This document shows positions 46,020 through 57,654 of a stretch of 64,000 bases of DNA, piece after piece. Below the pieces are notes generated by a model. It made no database searches, had not been told where the DNA came from, and saw only the letters and a list, made by a program, of their open reading frames with translations. Numbering within the stretch: the first letter of the stretch is position 1; every line of letters begins with the position of its first letter. Origin of the DNA: Ovis canadensis (lineage: Eukaryota; Chordata; Mammalia; Artiodactyla; Bovidae); contig NC_091245.1 in assembly GCF_042477335.2 (NCBI RefSeq), positions 80,328,501 to 80,392,500 of the forward strand, given 5' to 3'. A program made the position numbers and the translations under genes.

Positions 46020-46400
46020 GTACAGACTTTCAAAACTGAGGAAGCAGTCCCAAACAGACTGTCCACAGTTCATATGCCAGACATAAGTTTGAGGGTCCCA
46101 AAGCTACCCACATTTCTGACAAACCATGTACAGATTTAGGAATTCCCACCACACCTTCAGGTTTGATAATTTACCAGAATAACTCACAGAACTCAGGAAA
46201 GTGTTATGTTCATGACTAGAAGTATATTGTAAAAGATACAAATCAGAACTATCCAAACGAAGACACACATGGGCAAGGTCTAGAGGGTCTAGAAATGGAG
46301 AGCTTCATACCCTCTTTTTGTGGAATCAGGATGTGTCACCTTTCCAGAGAGGATACTTTTCAGGTCTCAGATGAGTCACTGGGATGGACCTCCAACAGTG
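46020..46400 (+). mobile_element. Ancient LTR-like repeat, family A
   Basis: Contains 'ataactcacagaactcagga' near 46,180 and 'gaagacacacatgggcaagg' near 46,258. The first phrase recurs at 52,400-52,425, so both belong to one old family, probably a mammalian LTR. Orientation is tentative. Confidence 0.5.
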
Positions 46401-46904
46401 GGTTCTTAGCTTCATGTAGGAAAGAATTCAAGAGTGATCATAGAAAGTGAAAGATACATACTCCATAGACAGAGTACGGGCCATCTCAGAAGAGAAGAGG
46501 TCATGGGAGAAACACATTCCGCAAAAGTGCATGCATCAAAAAGCAAAAAGCAACTTGATCATATAGTACCAGAATGATAGCTTTACCTAGGATATAAGCA
46601 TTCTACCTTTTGAAAAAGAAGCAGTCATTAATAAATATCAAGGAAAATACCTGCTATCTGCAAGTTAGTTTTCACTTTAAAAACAAAGTATATATTATGC
46701 TGCTCAACCTATCTTCCTGTGCAGTAGTTGAGGAGAATCAGGAAAAGTCAGTGAACTGGAATTTATATCAATAAAAATTATCCAGTTTGAAGAAGAAAGA
46801 GGAAATATATATTTTTGAAAAAAACCAGCTGAGCTTCAAGGGCTTGTGAGGCAATATTAGAATATCTAATACAAGATAACAGAAGGTTTGGTGGGAGAGA
46901 CAAA
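46401..46904. other. No gene; perhaps further old LTR sequence
   Basis: The stretch beginning 'gggttcttagcttcatgtag' near 46,400 recalls old LTR termini, but nothing firm can be said. No open frames. Confidence 0.3.
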
Positions 46905-47430
46905 ATTATTTTTCCTCTACCCTTCTAAGATCTTGGTTAAGACCCTTCTGTAATAAAAGACAGATTAACAGGAGAAAAATAAACATAACTTTGTAACATG
47001 TACACTTCCTTTTTACATAGAAGAGACCCAGGAAAACAGTAACTCCCTAAAATGGCCCAAGCCATCATCTTTAATACCATCTCCAGATAAAGATTAAAGA
47101 AGATTTGGGGGAGGGAGGGCCAATTAGGGGGATTACCAGGAAAAGCACAATAGACAAGGATATGGATGTTATGCAAATGTAAATCACTGTCTTCTCCTTT
47201 GATGAGTTTTTGAAGATTAGAGTCACCCTTCTCTTTCTAGTACAAAGAGGGAGACACCCTTAGAAATAGAGATTTCCCTTATAAATGTGAATGTCTCCTA
47301 CAAAGGGGGTAACTTAATCTCAGGTTTCAGAGTTTTTCCTGTCTCTTGTTTCTTAAAAATAATCAACCGAATATAATTCTTATGCCAAAGTGGTATATTT
47401 TGGAGTAGTATATTATGCTCCCCTTCAAAA
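46905..47430 (+). mobile_element. Ancient LTR-like repeat, family B, copy 1
   Basis: Shares 'gacagattaacaggagaaaa' (46,960-46,980) and a closing segment 'tatgccaaagtggtatattt' with 51,735-52,255. A diverged pair of one old element. Confidence 0.55.
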
Positions 47431-47559
47431 CCATCTTAGCTCAACCACAAAGAAAAAATCAATGCCATTCCTAGACCTTTCTGTTACAGAAGTAGAAGAC
47501 AAACTTAAGGCGGGTGTTGTGATTATAGCTAAATTACTCCATGGTATTACTGCCTCTGG

Positions 47560-48000
47560 GTTCATTTTATTTGCCAGATGGCCTGCAGTGATCTTAACCT
47601 CACAGTAGCCCTTCACACAAGCAGATGCCCTAGATAGCAGCTGGCAGAGTCACAAGTAAATGTAAGTTCATTAGAACTTACGCATTACCCTTTGTGAGCC
47701 ACCCTTTGTGATTCTCTCCTGCCTCCCAATGCTTTCTCATTATGCACACTTAGACAAGACCCCCATGGGACTTATCAAAGTCCCACTTTTAAGATTTCAG
47801 TTGGCCAATGTAGCCTAAGCTCAGGAACTCCAAAGCACTGCACCCACAGATCTTAATAAAGGCACGTGCTTCCTTGAGGTATGTGGGTACTGTCTCCAGG
47901 ATCTGTAAATAATAAGCTTCTCTATTTCAGTTTCTCTTATGGGCTGTTGTTGAATCATCCAGAATCCCATGTTTCACCTAACACTCATGAATTTTACAAA
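47560..48000 (+). mobile_element. LTR-like element
   Basis: The order 'ctttctcattatgcacactt', a poly(A)-signal-like 'cttaataaaggcacgtgc' near 47,853, a U5-like 'tgtctccaggatctgtaaat' and an end near 'cagaatcccatgtttcacct' resembles an ERV LTR on the plus strand. Boundaries and class are uncertain. The 72-codon frame at 47,390-47,608 just upstream is not recognisable. Confidence 0.45.
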
Positions 48001-48169
48001 TTTATGACAGAGGATTAGGAAAGCAACCTAATCCTAGGACCCAAAGCCCAAGCAATGATTGAGAAGTCATAGAATCAAAAGCTATTTACTCCTGGAAAAG
48101 GGATAGGAAGTAAGCCTTATCTTGTTCTGAGTCACAGATTACACAGTACTACCAGAAGAGGAGTAGAAC
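48001..48169. other. Unassigned
   Basis: Short intervening DNA, possibly old repeat. Confidence 0.3.
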
Positions 48170-48600
48170 CAGGTCTCTGCCCTGGAAGGAGAGAAAAAAG
48201 GATAGTATTGTTAAAAAAAAAAAAAAAAAATCAACTGAGTAAATTTGAAAATCAAATTGGCTTCTTTAAATGATTTATGAATTGACCAGCATCCCATTTA
48301 ACAAGTGAAAAGAAGCCTTAGCATGTATGCAAATAGAAAGGTTTTTTAGGCCAAAGGGACAAGGAAAGAGTAGATTACCTCCTCTTTCTTTACAGAATGA
48401 AAGAGGCCAATCTGATGGATTTCCTAACTAGTGCTGATCAGGAAACTCCAGACTGATTTTCTAAGAGAAATTCCAGACTGATTTTCTATATTTCTAAGAG
48501 GAACCTAAACTTCAGTCAGGGTTAGGTCTTGGTTTGCTGACATGGGGCACAAGTGATTTCATTTTGGGCCTGTTATTTCTTTAAACAGTACCTATGAGAC
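48170..48600. mobile_element. Ancient LTR-like repeat with local duplication
   Basis: Contains 'aaatgatttatgaattgacc' followed by 'agcatcccatttaacaagtg', typical of an old LTR family. An 18-bp A-run lies at 48,213-48,230. 'ttccagactgattttct' is repeated about 29 bp apart (48,448-48,490). Confidence 0.45.
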
Positions 48601-48634
48601 TATACAATTGTTATGTAGATAACACAAATTTTCA

Positions 48635-48850
48635 TTTGTTGAGGATCTTTATAATGCCAGGTACTGGGATTTTCATGTAGAGGATTTCAATCTATACAAA
48701 AACACAAGGTTAGATGTTAACTCACTTCGTAAGTTGATAAGCTAAGGATCAGAAAGTTTAGGCACATTTACTGTGTTACAGTATAAGAATGGGATAGAGT
48801 TGGGACTTAATCCTTGGTGTATCTGGATTAAAACCTCATGCTCTTTTGAT
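48635..48850 (+). repeat. MIR SINE, diverged
   Basis: 'ataatgccaggtactgggat' through 'gataagctaaggatcagaaa' to 'aaaacctcatgctcttttga' matches MIR from 5' region to 3' end. Confidence 0.7.
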
Positions 48851-49639
48851 TATTCTCTGCATCCCAGTCCCCAAACTCCTCTGACAAATTTGAAGGAGAG
48901 TTTTTCAAAAATCATGAGAAGAGGTAAGTGTTTTTTAGCTTCTGGAAAATAGCAAATGGTGGAAATAAAATATGAAGAAATAATATTTTAAAAGATAGAG
49001 TACCTGAGGTCAGTAATAGTAGAAAAGCTTTATTTTTATCCGAAGATTAAGAACTTACTTGAGAATAAAGTCAATGGTAAATTTATATACTGCCTATTTT
49101 CAAGGTGGTGCTCTTCAGTTGTTAATGAAGCTAACCTGTGCATTTGTAAGGGATAGCAATTATTTGACTCACTCAGTCCTCCTCATTTATTATTCTGGGA
49201 CATGTGACCTATTTGCAGGGAGAGTTGCTTTCACCTCTCATCTAAAATCATGATACCTTATGAAATGTTTCAATCATAGTATTTTACTTCCCAGAACTAA
49301 AGACTGGGCAACTAAACTGATAAATGTGTGAGAAATTACCAATACGACTAAAATAGTCATCCATTAGTTTGGGAAGAATTAGAGCTCTTAAAAGCAAGAA
49401 TAAAGGAAACAAAAGAGTTTATCATCAGAAATAAAGATAATGTGTCAATACTGTAAGTAAGTGTACAAAAGATATCAATTACAGTTAGGATTTGACAGCA
49501 AAATTTCAAGTCATAGATACTGCGAAGAAAAGAAAAAGTAAAGACTAATCTCACCATTAACTTCAATTTTAAATATCTAAATAATAAAAACAATAATAAG
49601 CAATTAAAATCTAACAAAAGAGTTATATTATAACCTAGA
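48851..49639. other. No gene or repeat recognised
   Basis: AT-rich DNA. Weak similarity to L1 ORF2 may begin before 49,640. Confidence 0.4.
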
Positions 49640-49944
49640 ATTTATCTCAGTTAAATTAACAGCATTTCTATTTAACATTGTAATGTAAATGCTAAATAGT
49701 AGTTAAGAAAAAAAAAAGAAAAATGAAAAGCATGATAAATAAAACAATAAAAGAAATCATTGTCATTTTTACAAAGAAAAATCCAAGAAAATGTATGGAT
49801 AAATTTGGTGAAATTGTAAGAAATATTTTAAATTTACAAGATATGAAATTAATATGCTACAACCAATAATAGATTTTATGAGACAACAGATAAATGATAT
49901 AAATGAATGAGATAGAATTTATAATGGCATAAAATTACAAACTA

Positions 49945-50020
49945 CATCCATGAGGTTGAGGTTGCAAAGAGTGACCGAGGTTACAAAGACACGAATGAGT
50001 GACTTTCACTCACTCATTCG
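49945..50020 (+). mobile_element. Bov-A fragment with 11-bp hairpin
   Basis: 'atccatgaggttgaggttgc' and 'gacacgaatgagtgactttc' are the Bov-A tail. CGAATGAGTGA (49,992-50,002) and TCACTCATTCG (50,010-50,020) are perfect inverted arms around 7 bp. Confidence 0.7.
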
Positions 50021-50310
50021 CATAAGAATAAACCTATCTAAAATTAGACTTTATAGAAAAAATTAAAATATTCAATAATATCAAATAAAGATTAGATACA
50101 TAAATGGAAAACTACATTATCTTTGTGGGTGGGAAAATTCAGTATTATAAAAATGTCAATTATTTCCTTCTGATAGCAGAATTCACTATAATGCAATAAA
50201 AATGTAGATAGTTTGAAATAATACAGGCTAATCATCAAATAGATTTAAAAATATGTGCACACACACATCTGTGGAAAATTGTAACAGAAATGATGCTAAC
50301 AGTCAGTAGG

Positions 50311-50435
50311 AGGGCTTCCTCAGTGATCCAGTGCTTAAGACTTCATGCTTCCAGTACAGGGAGCACAGGTTCAATCCCTTGTCAGGGAACTAAAATCTCA
50401 TAAGCCATGTGGCACAGCCAAAAGAAAACAAAAAG
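50311..50435 (+). mobile_element. CHR-type tRNA-derived SINE
   Basis: 'gggcttcctcagtgatccag' head, 'caggttcaatcccttgtcag' B-box region and 'gccatgtggcacagccaaaa' tail are typical of cetartiodactyl CHR SINEs. Confidence 0.83.
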
Positions 50436-50569
50436 CAATTAGTGGGAAAGACTCAACTATAAATTATGACATAAAAATAAAATATACTGAAGAAAATGTA
50501 TGTGATATCTGGTTGTAAATTAATTCTAATTATCATTGTTTATTGTAAAGTCACAGACCATCTAAGAAT

Positions 50570-51180
50570 AAAAGGATCAAGAATGTCAAGTCTTGAAAAC
50601 AGTAGCCAAAATAGCTGATGTGGCTATTTTAACATCATACAAAGTGGGTTTTATAGCAAGGAATATTACTAGTGGTATAGGAGGATATTTCCAGAACAGG
50701 CACAGTGAAGGAAATAATAAAGGTAAGATTAGAAAGTAATGAAACTGAGAAGAGAAAAGCAAAATAAAAATCAATTAATCATAATTCTGGGTCTTGAAAT
50801 TGATCAAAAAAATTGATGAAATGATAAGATTTATTAGTAAAAAATATTAATAGAAAATAACAGTGTTAGAAATAGATGAGAGATTGCAACAGACTCTATA
50901 AATATTAAGTACTAAAGCTCACTTATGAAGAGGGAAATAACTGGAATAGCTGAGTATATACTAAAGATGTTAAAATCATAGTTTAAAATTCCCCAACTAG
51001 GAAACTCCAGGAAAAGATGCATCACAGTACATTTCTGCCCAACAGTTAAGAAAGAAATAATACTAATCCTACAATCATTCATTCAGAAAAGAGAAATAAA
51101 AATAATACTTTTCAACATATTTTATGAGGCTAGCGTAACCCCCAAACTCAATCAGAAAAAGTTATTAGAAAGAAAACTAT
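50570..51180 (+). mobile_element. Fossil L1 ORF2 fragment (endonuclease-RT linker)
   Basis: 'aaaattgatgaaatgataag' near 50,810 and 'tattttatgaggctagcgta' near 51,118 fall in the order of ORF2 just before and at the start of RT. It comes from a different insertion than 49,640-50,560, since the order is reversed. Confidence 0.6.
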
Positions 51181-51230
51181 GTTTCTGGTCTCAGGATTAT
51201 AAAAAAAAAAAGAGAGAAAAAACTCAACAT

Positions 51231-51505
51231 GCTGCTGCTGTTGCTAAGTCACTTCAGTCTTGTCCGACTCTGTTTGACCCTAGAAACGGCAGCCCACCAG
51301 GCTTCCCCGTCCCTGAGATTCCCCAAGCAAGAACACTGGAGTGGGTTGCCATTTCCTTCTCCAATGCATGAAAGTGAAAAGTGAACGTGAAGTCGCTAAG
51401 TTGTGTCGACCCACAGCGACCCCATGGACTGCAGCCTACCAGGCTCCTCCGTCCATGGGATTTTCCAGGCAGGAGTACTGGAGTGGGGTGCCGTTGCCTT
51501 CTCCC
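51231..51505 (-). mobile_element. BOV-A2 dimeric SINE with 12-bp TSD
   Basis: Two Bov-A monomers in tandem joined by 'gcatgaaagtgaaaagtgaa', starting 'gctgctgctgttgctaagtc' and ending 'gccgttgccttctcc'. Flanked by AAAACTCAACAT (51,219-51,230) and AAAATTCAACAT (51,506-51,517). Strand is given relative to the Bov-A part of Bov-tA. It is well preserved and looks recent. Confidence 0.94.
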
Positions 51506-51734
51506 AAAATTCAACATAGTTGTAGCAAATTGAATGTATCAATAAATGAAAACCATATTATGAGGGAAAGGGGAAAAGAAAGTTTTTGTTTCTCTTTACA
51601 CTCCTACTACTACTCTTACCACCTCACTTCTGACAAAATGAATGGATCTTCTGATACTCCAAGCAATTCTCTGACATCAACTGGGTATCCTACAATTAAG
51701 CTATATTCTAACAACTGTCTACCTGGAGATAGCA

Positions 51735-52255
51735 TCAGATCTTACAAGTGTCAGGAGGGGAAAATCTCCTCCTCTATCCCTCTTGAGTTCTTAGACTAGA
51801 CAAAGAATAGCATCAACACAAGACAGATTAACAGGAGAAAAAGAAACCAATTTTAATTCATATGTTCAGAGGTCTCTTAGAAATGGGACCTAAGAAGTGG
51901 CCAAGGCAGGAAGATTTTACAATTTTTATACAAATAATAAATGTGTAAGAAAATGAGAGGACAAAGAAACTTAGGTCTTGGTTGCTCAGTTTGGTGAAAC
52001 ATCTTAACAGAGTTTGGGCTTGGGGCAGTAAATTAAAGAAAAAACAGGTTTCTCTGAATTCCCTATGTTTGGCAGTAAGTGTATCTTTATTCCTTCAGAT
52101 GCAGGAGTGCACATTTCACATTAAAGGTTTATTTCTTGCTATCAAGAGACAGAAAGGAGTGTCACAGTGTCCCTCAAGCATTTTAAGTAATTTTAATTCA
52201 AAATAATCAGTATGCCATTATGGCACATTTCGGGGTAGCTCACCTTGTTCCCCAA
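51735..52255 (+). mobile_element. Ancient LTR-like repeat, family B, copy 2
   Basis: 'agacagattaacaggagaaa' (51,822-51,841) and 'gccattatggcacatttcgg' (52,213-52,232) match the order seen at 46,905-47,430. Confidence 0.55.
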
Positions 52256-52259
52256 GAAT

Positions 52260-52472
52260 CAAATTAAGGGCTCAGTCCCCAAAACTGCCCCCCACCCCTT
52301 ACTTCAGCTACCAATCACAAGTCACCTATGCTTCTGATCAACTTGCTGTGAATTGGAGATTCCTATGACTTCCCCCTAATGTTCAGTAATTTGCTAGAGT
52401 GGGTCACAGAACTCAGAAAAATGATTTTCTTACTAGCTTGCCGCTTTATTATAAAAGGACACAACACAGGAG
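52260..52472 (+). mobile_element. Ancient LTR-like repeat, family A, left part
   Basis: 'gggtcacagaactcagaaaa' and 'ctttattataaaaggacaca' match family A at 46.2 kb. The element resumes at 54,774 after a SINE and a BovB inserted into it. Confidence 0.6.
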
Positions 52473-52645
52473 TGGTAGTGGTGGTGGCTTATTGGCTAAG
52501 TCATATCTGAATCTTGAGACCCAATGGACTGTAGCCCACCAGGTTCCTCTGTCCATGGGTTTTCCCAGGACGCTGAATCCAAGAATTGAAACCAAATCCC
52601 CTGCATTGCAAGAAGTTTCTTTACTGATGAGTCACCAGGGAAGGC
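52473..52645 (-). mobile_element. Bov-tA SINE, internally deleted
   Basis: 'ggactgtagcccaccaggtt' and the tRNA-like end 'gatgagtcaccagggaaggc' are present. The central Bov-A segment containing 'actggagtgggttgcc' is missing. Confidence 0.85.
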
Positions 52646-52654
52646 TAACATAGG

Positions 52655-54773
52655 AGTTTAGTTCAGTTCATTCGCTCAGTCGCGTCTGACTCTTTGCGAC
52701 CCCATGAATTGCAGCATGCCAGGACACCCAGTCCATCACCAGCTCGTGGAGTTCACTTGAAATCATGTACATCGAGTTGGTGATGCCATCCAGCCATCTC
52801 TTGTTGTCGCCTTCTCTTCCCACCCCCAAGCCCTCCCAGTATAAAAGTCTTTTCCAATGAGTCAACTCTGCACATGAGGTGGCTAAGGTATTGGAGTTTC
52901 AGCTTTAGCATAAGTCCTTCCAAAGAACATCCAAGACTGATTTCCTTTAGAATGGACTGGTTGGATCTCCTTGTAGGTCAAGGGGCTCTCAAGAGTCTTC
53001 TCCAACACCACAGTTCAAAAGCATCATTCTTCGGCACTCAGCTTTCTTCACAGTCCAACTCTCACATCCATACATGACCACTGGAAAAACCATAGCCTTG
53101 ACTAGACAGGCCTTTGTTGGCAAAGTAATATCTCTGCTTTTCAATATGCTATCTAGGTTGGTTATAACTTTTCTTCCAAGGACTAAGTGTCTTTTAATTT
53201 CATGGCTGCAATCACCATCTGCAGTGATTTTGGAGCCCAAAAAGATAAAATCTGACACTGTTTCCACTGTTTCCCCATTGGTTTCCCATGAAGTGATGGG
53301 ATCAAATGCCATGATCTTCGTTTTCTGAATTTTGAGCTTTAAGCCAACTTGTTCACTCTCCTCTTTCAGTTTCATCAAGAGGCTTTTTAGTTCCTCTTCA
53401 CTTTCTGCCATAAGGGTGGTGTCATCTTCATATCTGAGGTTATTGATATTTCTCCCGGCAATCTTGATTCCAGCTTGTTCTTCTTCCAGCCCAGCTTTTC
53501 TCATGATGTACTCTGCATATAAGTAAACAAAGCAGGGTGACAATATACAGTCTTGATATATTCCTTTACCTATTTGGAACCAGTCTGTTGTTCCATGTTC
53601 AGTTCTAATTGTTGCTTCCTGACCTGCATACAGATTTCTCAAGAGGCAGGTCAGGTGGTCTGGTATTCCCATCTCTTTCAGAATTTTCCATAATTTATTG
53701 TGATCCACACAGTCAAAGGCTTTGGCATAGTCAATAAAGCAGAAATAGATGTTTTTCTGGAACTCTCTTGCTCTTTCCATGATCCAGTAGAGGTTGGCAA
53801 TTTGATCTCTGGTTCCTCTGCCTTTTCTAAAATCAGCCTGAACATCTGGAAGTTAATGGTTCACATATTGCTGAAGCCTGGCTTGGATAATTTTGAGCAT
53901 TACTTTACTAGCGTGTGAGATGAGTGCAATTGTGTGGTAGTTTGAGCATTCTTTGGCATTGCCTTTCTTTGGGATTGGAATGAAAACTGACCTTTTCCAG
54001 TCCTGTGGCCACTGCTCAGTTTTCCACATTTGCTGGCATATTGAGTGAAGCACTTTCACAGCATCAGCTTTCAGGATTTGAAACAGCTCAACTGGAATTC
54101 CATCACCTCCACTAGCTTTGTTCGCAGTGATGCTTTCTAAGGCCCACTTAACTTCACATTCCAGGATGTCTGACTCTAGGTTAGTGATCACACCATCGTG
54201 ATTATCTTGGTCATGAAGATCTTTTCTGTACAGTTTTTCTGTGTATTCTTGCCACCTCTTCTTAATATCTTCCGCTTCTGTTAGGTCCAGACCATTTCTG
54301 TCCTTATCGAGCCCATCTTTGCATGAAATGTTCCTTTGATATCTCTAATTATCTTGAAGAGATCTCTAGTCTTTTCCATTCTATTGTTTTCCTCTGTTTC
54401 TTTGCATTGATCGCTGAGGAAGGCTTTCTTATTTCTTCTTGCTATTCTTTGGAACTCTGCATTCAGATGCTTATATCTTTCCTTTTCTCCTTTGCTTTTT
54501 GCTTCTTTTCTTTTCACAGCTATTTGTAAGGCCTTCCCAGACAGGCATTTTGCTTTTTTGCATTTCTTTTCCATGGGGATGGTCTTGATCCCTGTCTCTT
54601 GTACAATGTCAGGAACCTCCGTCCATAGTTCATCAGGCACTCTATCTATCAGATCTAGGTCCTTAAATCTATTTCTCACTTCCACTGTATAATCATAAGG
54701 GATTTGATTTAGGTCATACCTGAATGGTCTAGTGGTTTTACCTATTTTCTTCACTTTAAGCCTGAATTTGGCA
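52655..54773 (-). pseudogene. Longest BovB copy: linker, RT and C-terminal domain, broken
   Basis: About 2.1 kb from the 3' terminus (52,655, 'agttcagttcattcgctcag') to the codons before 'KKIGKTTRPFRYDLNQIPYD' (54,773). BovB is an RTE-class LINE whose single polyprotein has endonuclease and RT. Here the endonuclease part was lost by 5' truncation. Readable in order on the minus strand: the linker (54,754-54,281), 'NKASGGDGIPVELFQILKAD' (near 54,110), 'FIDYAKAFDCVDHNKLWKIL' (near 53,720), the RT motif as YEDD (53,422-53,433), and 'LVKAMVFPVVMYGCESWTVK' (near 53,080). Stops or shifts occur near 54,281, 53,850 and 53,025. The 263-codon open block 53,780-52,989 is the best preserved BovB coding stretch in the window. 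Confidence 0.94.
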
Positions 54774-55150
54774 GTCAGGGGTGTATAGGTTAGGGTTTGG
54801 AGGAAGAGGCATAGAGGTCTATGCCTGTTTCACACACATGGCTCTCCCATTACTTCCTGTGTTCACCAACCCAGAAACTCACCAAATCCTGTAGTTTAGG
54901 GAGTTTTAGGGATGCTTCATTGTATAGGCATGATTGATTAGGTCACTGGCCATTAGGAGTTAGTTCAGCCTCCAGCTCCTTTCCTCTCTCCAGAGATCAG
55001 GAGATTGGGTTTAAAATTCCATCTCTCTAATCACGTGATTATTTTAGGCAAACAGCACTCACCCTGTTCTTACCTAGGAACTTTCCAAAAATCACTTCAT
55101 TATCATAAACTCAGATGTGATTGAAAAGGGCTTATTAGGAATAAAAACAT
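54774..55150 (+). mobile_element. Ancient LTR-like repeat, family A, right part
   Basis: 'tgttcaccaacccagaaact', 'gcttcattgtataggcatga' and 'aaaatcacttcattatcata' continue the element begun at 52,260. The interruption is exactly the BovB plus SINE. Confidence 0.6.
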
Positions 55151-55309
55151 ATACATTTCTGTTTTTTCTTTCAGGAACAAACACATGAAGATCATAACAG
55201 AAGTTTTCCCTAGAGCTCTATCACTGAGGAAATGGCAAGAGATTTAGGAGCTAAGTGCCAGAAACCATGGATGAAGACCAAAATATGTATTTCTTATTAT
55301 ATCATAATA

Positions 55310-55440
55310 TGACAATGACCAAGTAGAGTTTATTCTAGGGGAAAAAAAATTGTCCAGTATTTGATAAATCAGTCAATATGTCACCATAATAACAGGCTAG
55401 ACTGAATAAACGAAACAGTATCATCATACAAATGGCTCAT
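55310..55440 (+). mobile_element. Fossil L1 RT fragment
   Basis: 'agtttattctaggggaaaaa' and 'aatcagtcaatatgtcacca' correspond to the ORF2 segment 'GFIPGMQ...KSINVIHH', heavily decayed. Confidence 0.5.
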
Positions 55441-55449
55441 AATGCTTAA

Positions 55450-56410
55450 CAATATCAAACAATAACTCAATCAACAAATAAGCTGAAGAGCTAAATAGAC
55501 ATATTTCCAAAGAAGGCATACAGATGGCCAACAGGCACATGAAAGGATGTTCAACACCACTAGTTATTAGAGAAATGCAAATCAAAACTATAATAAGATG
55601 TCACCTCACACCAACCAGAATAGTTGTCATTAAAAATTTTTTTTTTTAAATCCACAAAAAATAAATGCTTGAGAGGATGTGGAGAGAAAAGAACCCTCCT
55701 AACACTGTTGTTGGGAATGTAAATTGGTACAGCCGCTAGGGAGAACAGTAAAGAGATTCCTTAAAAAAGTAAAAATAATGTTATCTAGGACACTGCAATC
55801 CTATTCCTGGGCATATATTCAGAGAAACATGATCTGAAAGGATACATGCACCCCAGTGCTCATTACAACGCTGTTGACAGTGGCCAAAATATGGAAACAA
55901 CCTAAATATCCATCAACAGAGGAAAGAATAAAGAAGATAATGGAATATTACTCAGCCATTAAAAAGAATGAAATAACACCATTAGCAGCAACATGGATGG
56001 ACATAGAGATTGTCATACTGAGTGAAGTAAGTTAGAGAGAGAAGGTAAAATATTGTATGACATCCTTTAAATGTGGAATCTAAAAAAAAAGAAATGACAC
56101 AAATGAGCTTATAAAACAGAAACCAACTCACAGACTTAGAGATCAAACTTAAAATTGCCTGGAGAAAGATGGAAGGATGGGGAAAGGGATAGGGAGTTTG
56201 GGATGGACATGCACAGTCTAGTTTACTTAAAATGGATGACTAATAAATACCTATTGTATAGCACATGGAACTTTGCCTAATGTTGTGAATGGGAGGGGAG
56301 TTTGGGGAGAACAGATGTATGTATGACTAAGTCAATTACAACATTGTTAAGCAACCATACCCTAGTACAAAATAAAAAAGTTAAAAGAAAACAAAAACAC
56401 AACTGCAATA
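55450..56410 (+). mobile_element. L1 ORF2 3' end and 3' UTR
   Basis: Clear L1 ORF2 C-terminal region: 'acatgaaaggatgttcaaca', 'gagaaatgcaaatcaaaact', 'tggaaacaacctaaatatcc', 'attactcagccattaaaaag'. The 3' UTR follows with 'cctattgtatagcacatgga' and ends near 'aaaataaaaaagttaaaag'. It is older than the 15.6-23.3 kb element and a different subfamily. Confidence 0.88.
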
Positions 56411-56539
56411 ACAACGGAACAGTATCATCATCTCAGTACAATAAATGCATAAATGTGATTGAAAACTGTCAGCACAATAAGATCTGTAAAGAACATTCTC
56501 ATTCTTACAGAACAGTTTCAGAAAAACTAAAGTTCACAT

Positions 56540-57540
56540 TCCAATTTTCAATAAAATCTTATTTCTCCCCTTGTAATTTTGGGAACAAGACAATGAAATC
56601 TAATTTCACTTTTTCTATTTACCAGAGTATGTAATCAGTATAATAAAGATATTAAGTGCTTACTTATGGAAAAGGAAATAAGACCCTGTATTAATAAACA
56701 ATTTGACTATTTAGAAAAAAAAAAAAAAAGAAAAGTCTCCAATTATGCTGCCAGAACTACTAAGCAGTTTGGGGTAACCACAGAATGATTTAAGTATACA
56801 AAAAAAAAATCAATAGACTATTAATATACTAGCAATGAAAAAGTGAAAACTGAAATAAAAGTGTCATGTATAATATTAATGAAAAATGAACTATTTAGGT
56901 AGAAATATAACAAAATATGTACAATACCTACTGAACTACAAAGTTTGACTGATCAAAGGAAACCTCAAAAATTGAAAAATGCACTGTGTTCATAATTCAG
57001 AAGATTCAAAATTGTCAAGATATCAATTCTGCCCAAATTTATCTGTGGATATACGCAATTTCAATTACAATCCTGGAAGGTTTTTTTTGGTAGAAATTGA
57101 TAGACTGATCCTAAAATTTATATGAAGCAGATTGAGCCTAGAAGAGACAAACCAATTATCAGAAAGAACACGTTTGGAGAACTCACATTATTTGATTTCT
57201 AAAGTTTAATATAAACCTCGAGTAACCAAAATAGTGTGGTATCTTCTCAACCCAGGAATCAAACCCAGGGATCAAACCCAGATCTCCTGCATTGAAGGCA
57301 GATTCTTTACCACCTGAACCACCAGAGAAGTCCATTGCTTTTAGGGTAGGCATAGAAATAAGTGGGAGAGAATAGAGTGTAGATCAGGCACACAGTTGGT
57401 ATTCGATTTATATTTGACATAGGTGCCAAGGACATTCAGTTTTAAAGAATTATTTCAGCAAATGGTTCTGGAATTATTGGACATCTCTATGTAACCTATA
57501 TGATGCAGACATCTATATCTAACTGAATTTTAAATTTCTT
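56540..57540 (+). mobile_element. Fossil L1 ORF2 fragment, interrupted
   Basis: 'ttttgggaacaagacaatga' marks the RT region, 'attatgctgccagaactact' the following part, and 'acctcgagtaaccaaaatag' with 'gtgccaaggacattcagttt' the later ORF2. A Bov-tA fragment sits at 57,243-57,335. Confidence 0.65.
57243..57335 (-). mobile_element. Bov-tA head fragment
   Basis: Only the tRNA-derived part is present (ending 'cacctgaaccaccagagaag'). 'aacccaggaatcaaacccag' is partly duplicated just before it. Confidence 0.8.
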
Positions 57541-57654
57541 TCTTATTTTTCATCTTAATGAGAGAAATACTTTTGTTTACAAGAACTTTTTCCCCAGCTA
57601 AATGTAGAAAAGGATATCCTACCCAAACACCAAGAACGTTATTGGGATTCTGTG

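Larger units (their letters stand above)
49640..50560 (+). mobile_element. Fossil L1 ORF2 fragment (RT onward), interrupted
   Basis: 'acagcatttctatttaacat' near 49,660 marks the RT region. 'atgaatgagatagaatttat' and 'gggaaaattcagtattataa' continue in ORF2 order. It is split by a Bov-A fragment (49,945-50,009) and a CHR SINE (50,311-50,435). Heavily decayed. Confidence 0.6.

Noticed and set aside
50311..50435. Possible tRNA gene from A/B-box-like sequence
   Set aside because: The tRNA-like part belongs to a CHR SINE and does not fold into a complete cloverleaf with acceptor stem. The same holds for all Bov-tA heads.
56302..56634. 110-codon plus-strand frame
   Set aside because: Spans an L1 3' UTR and neighbouring L1 fossil; no domain.
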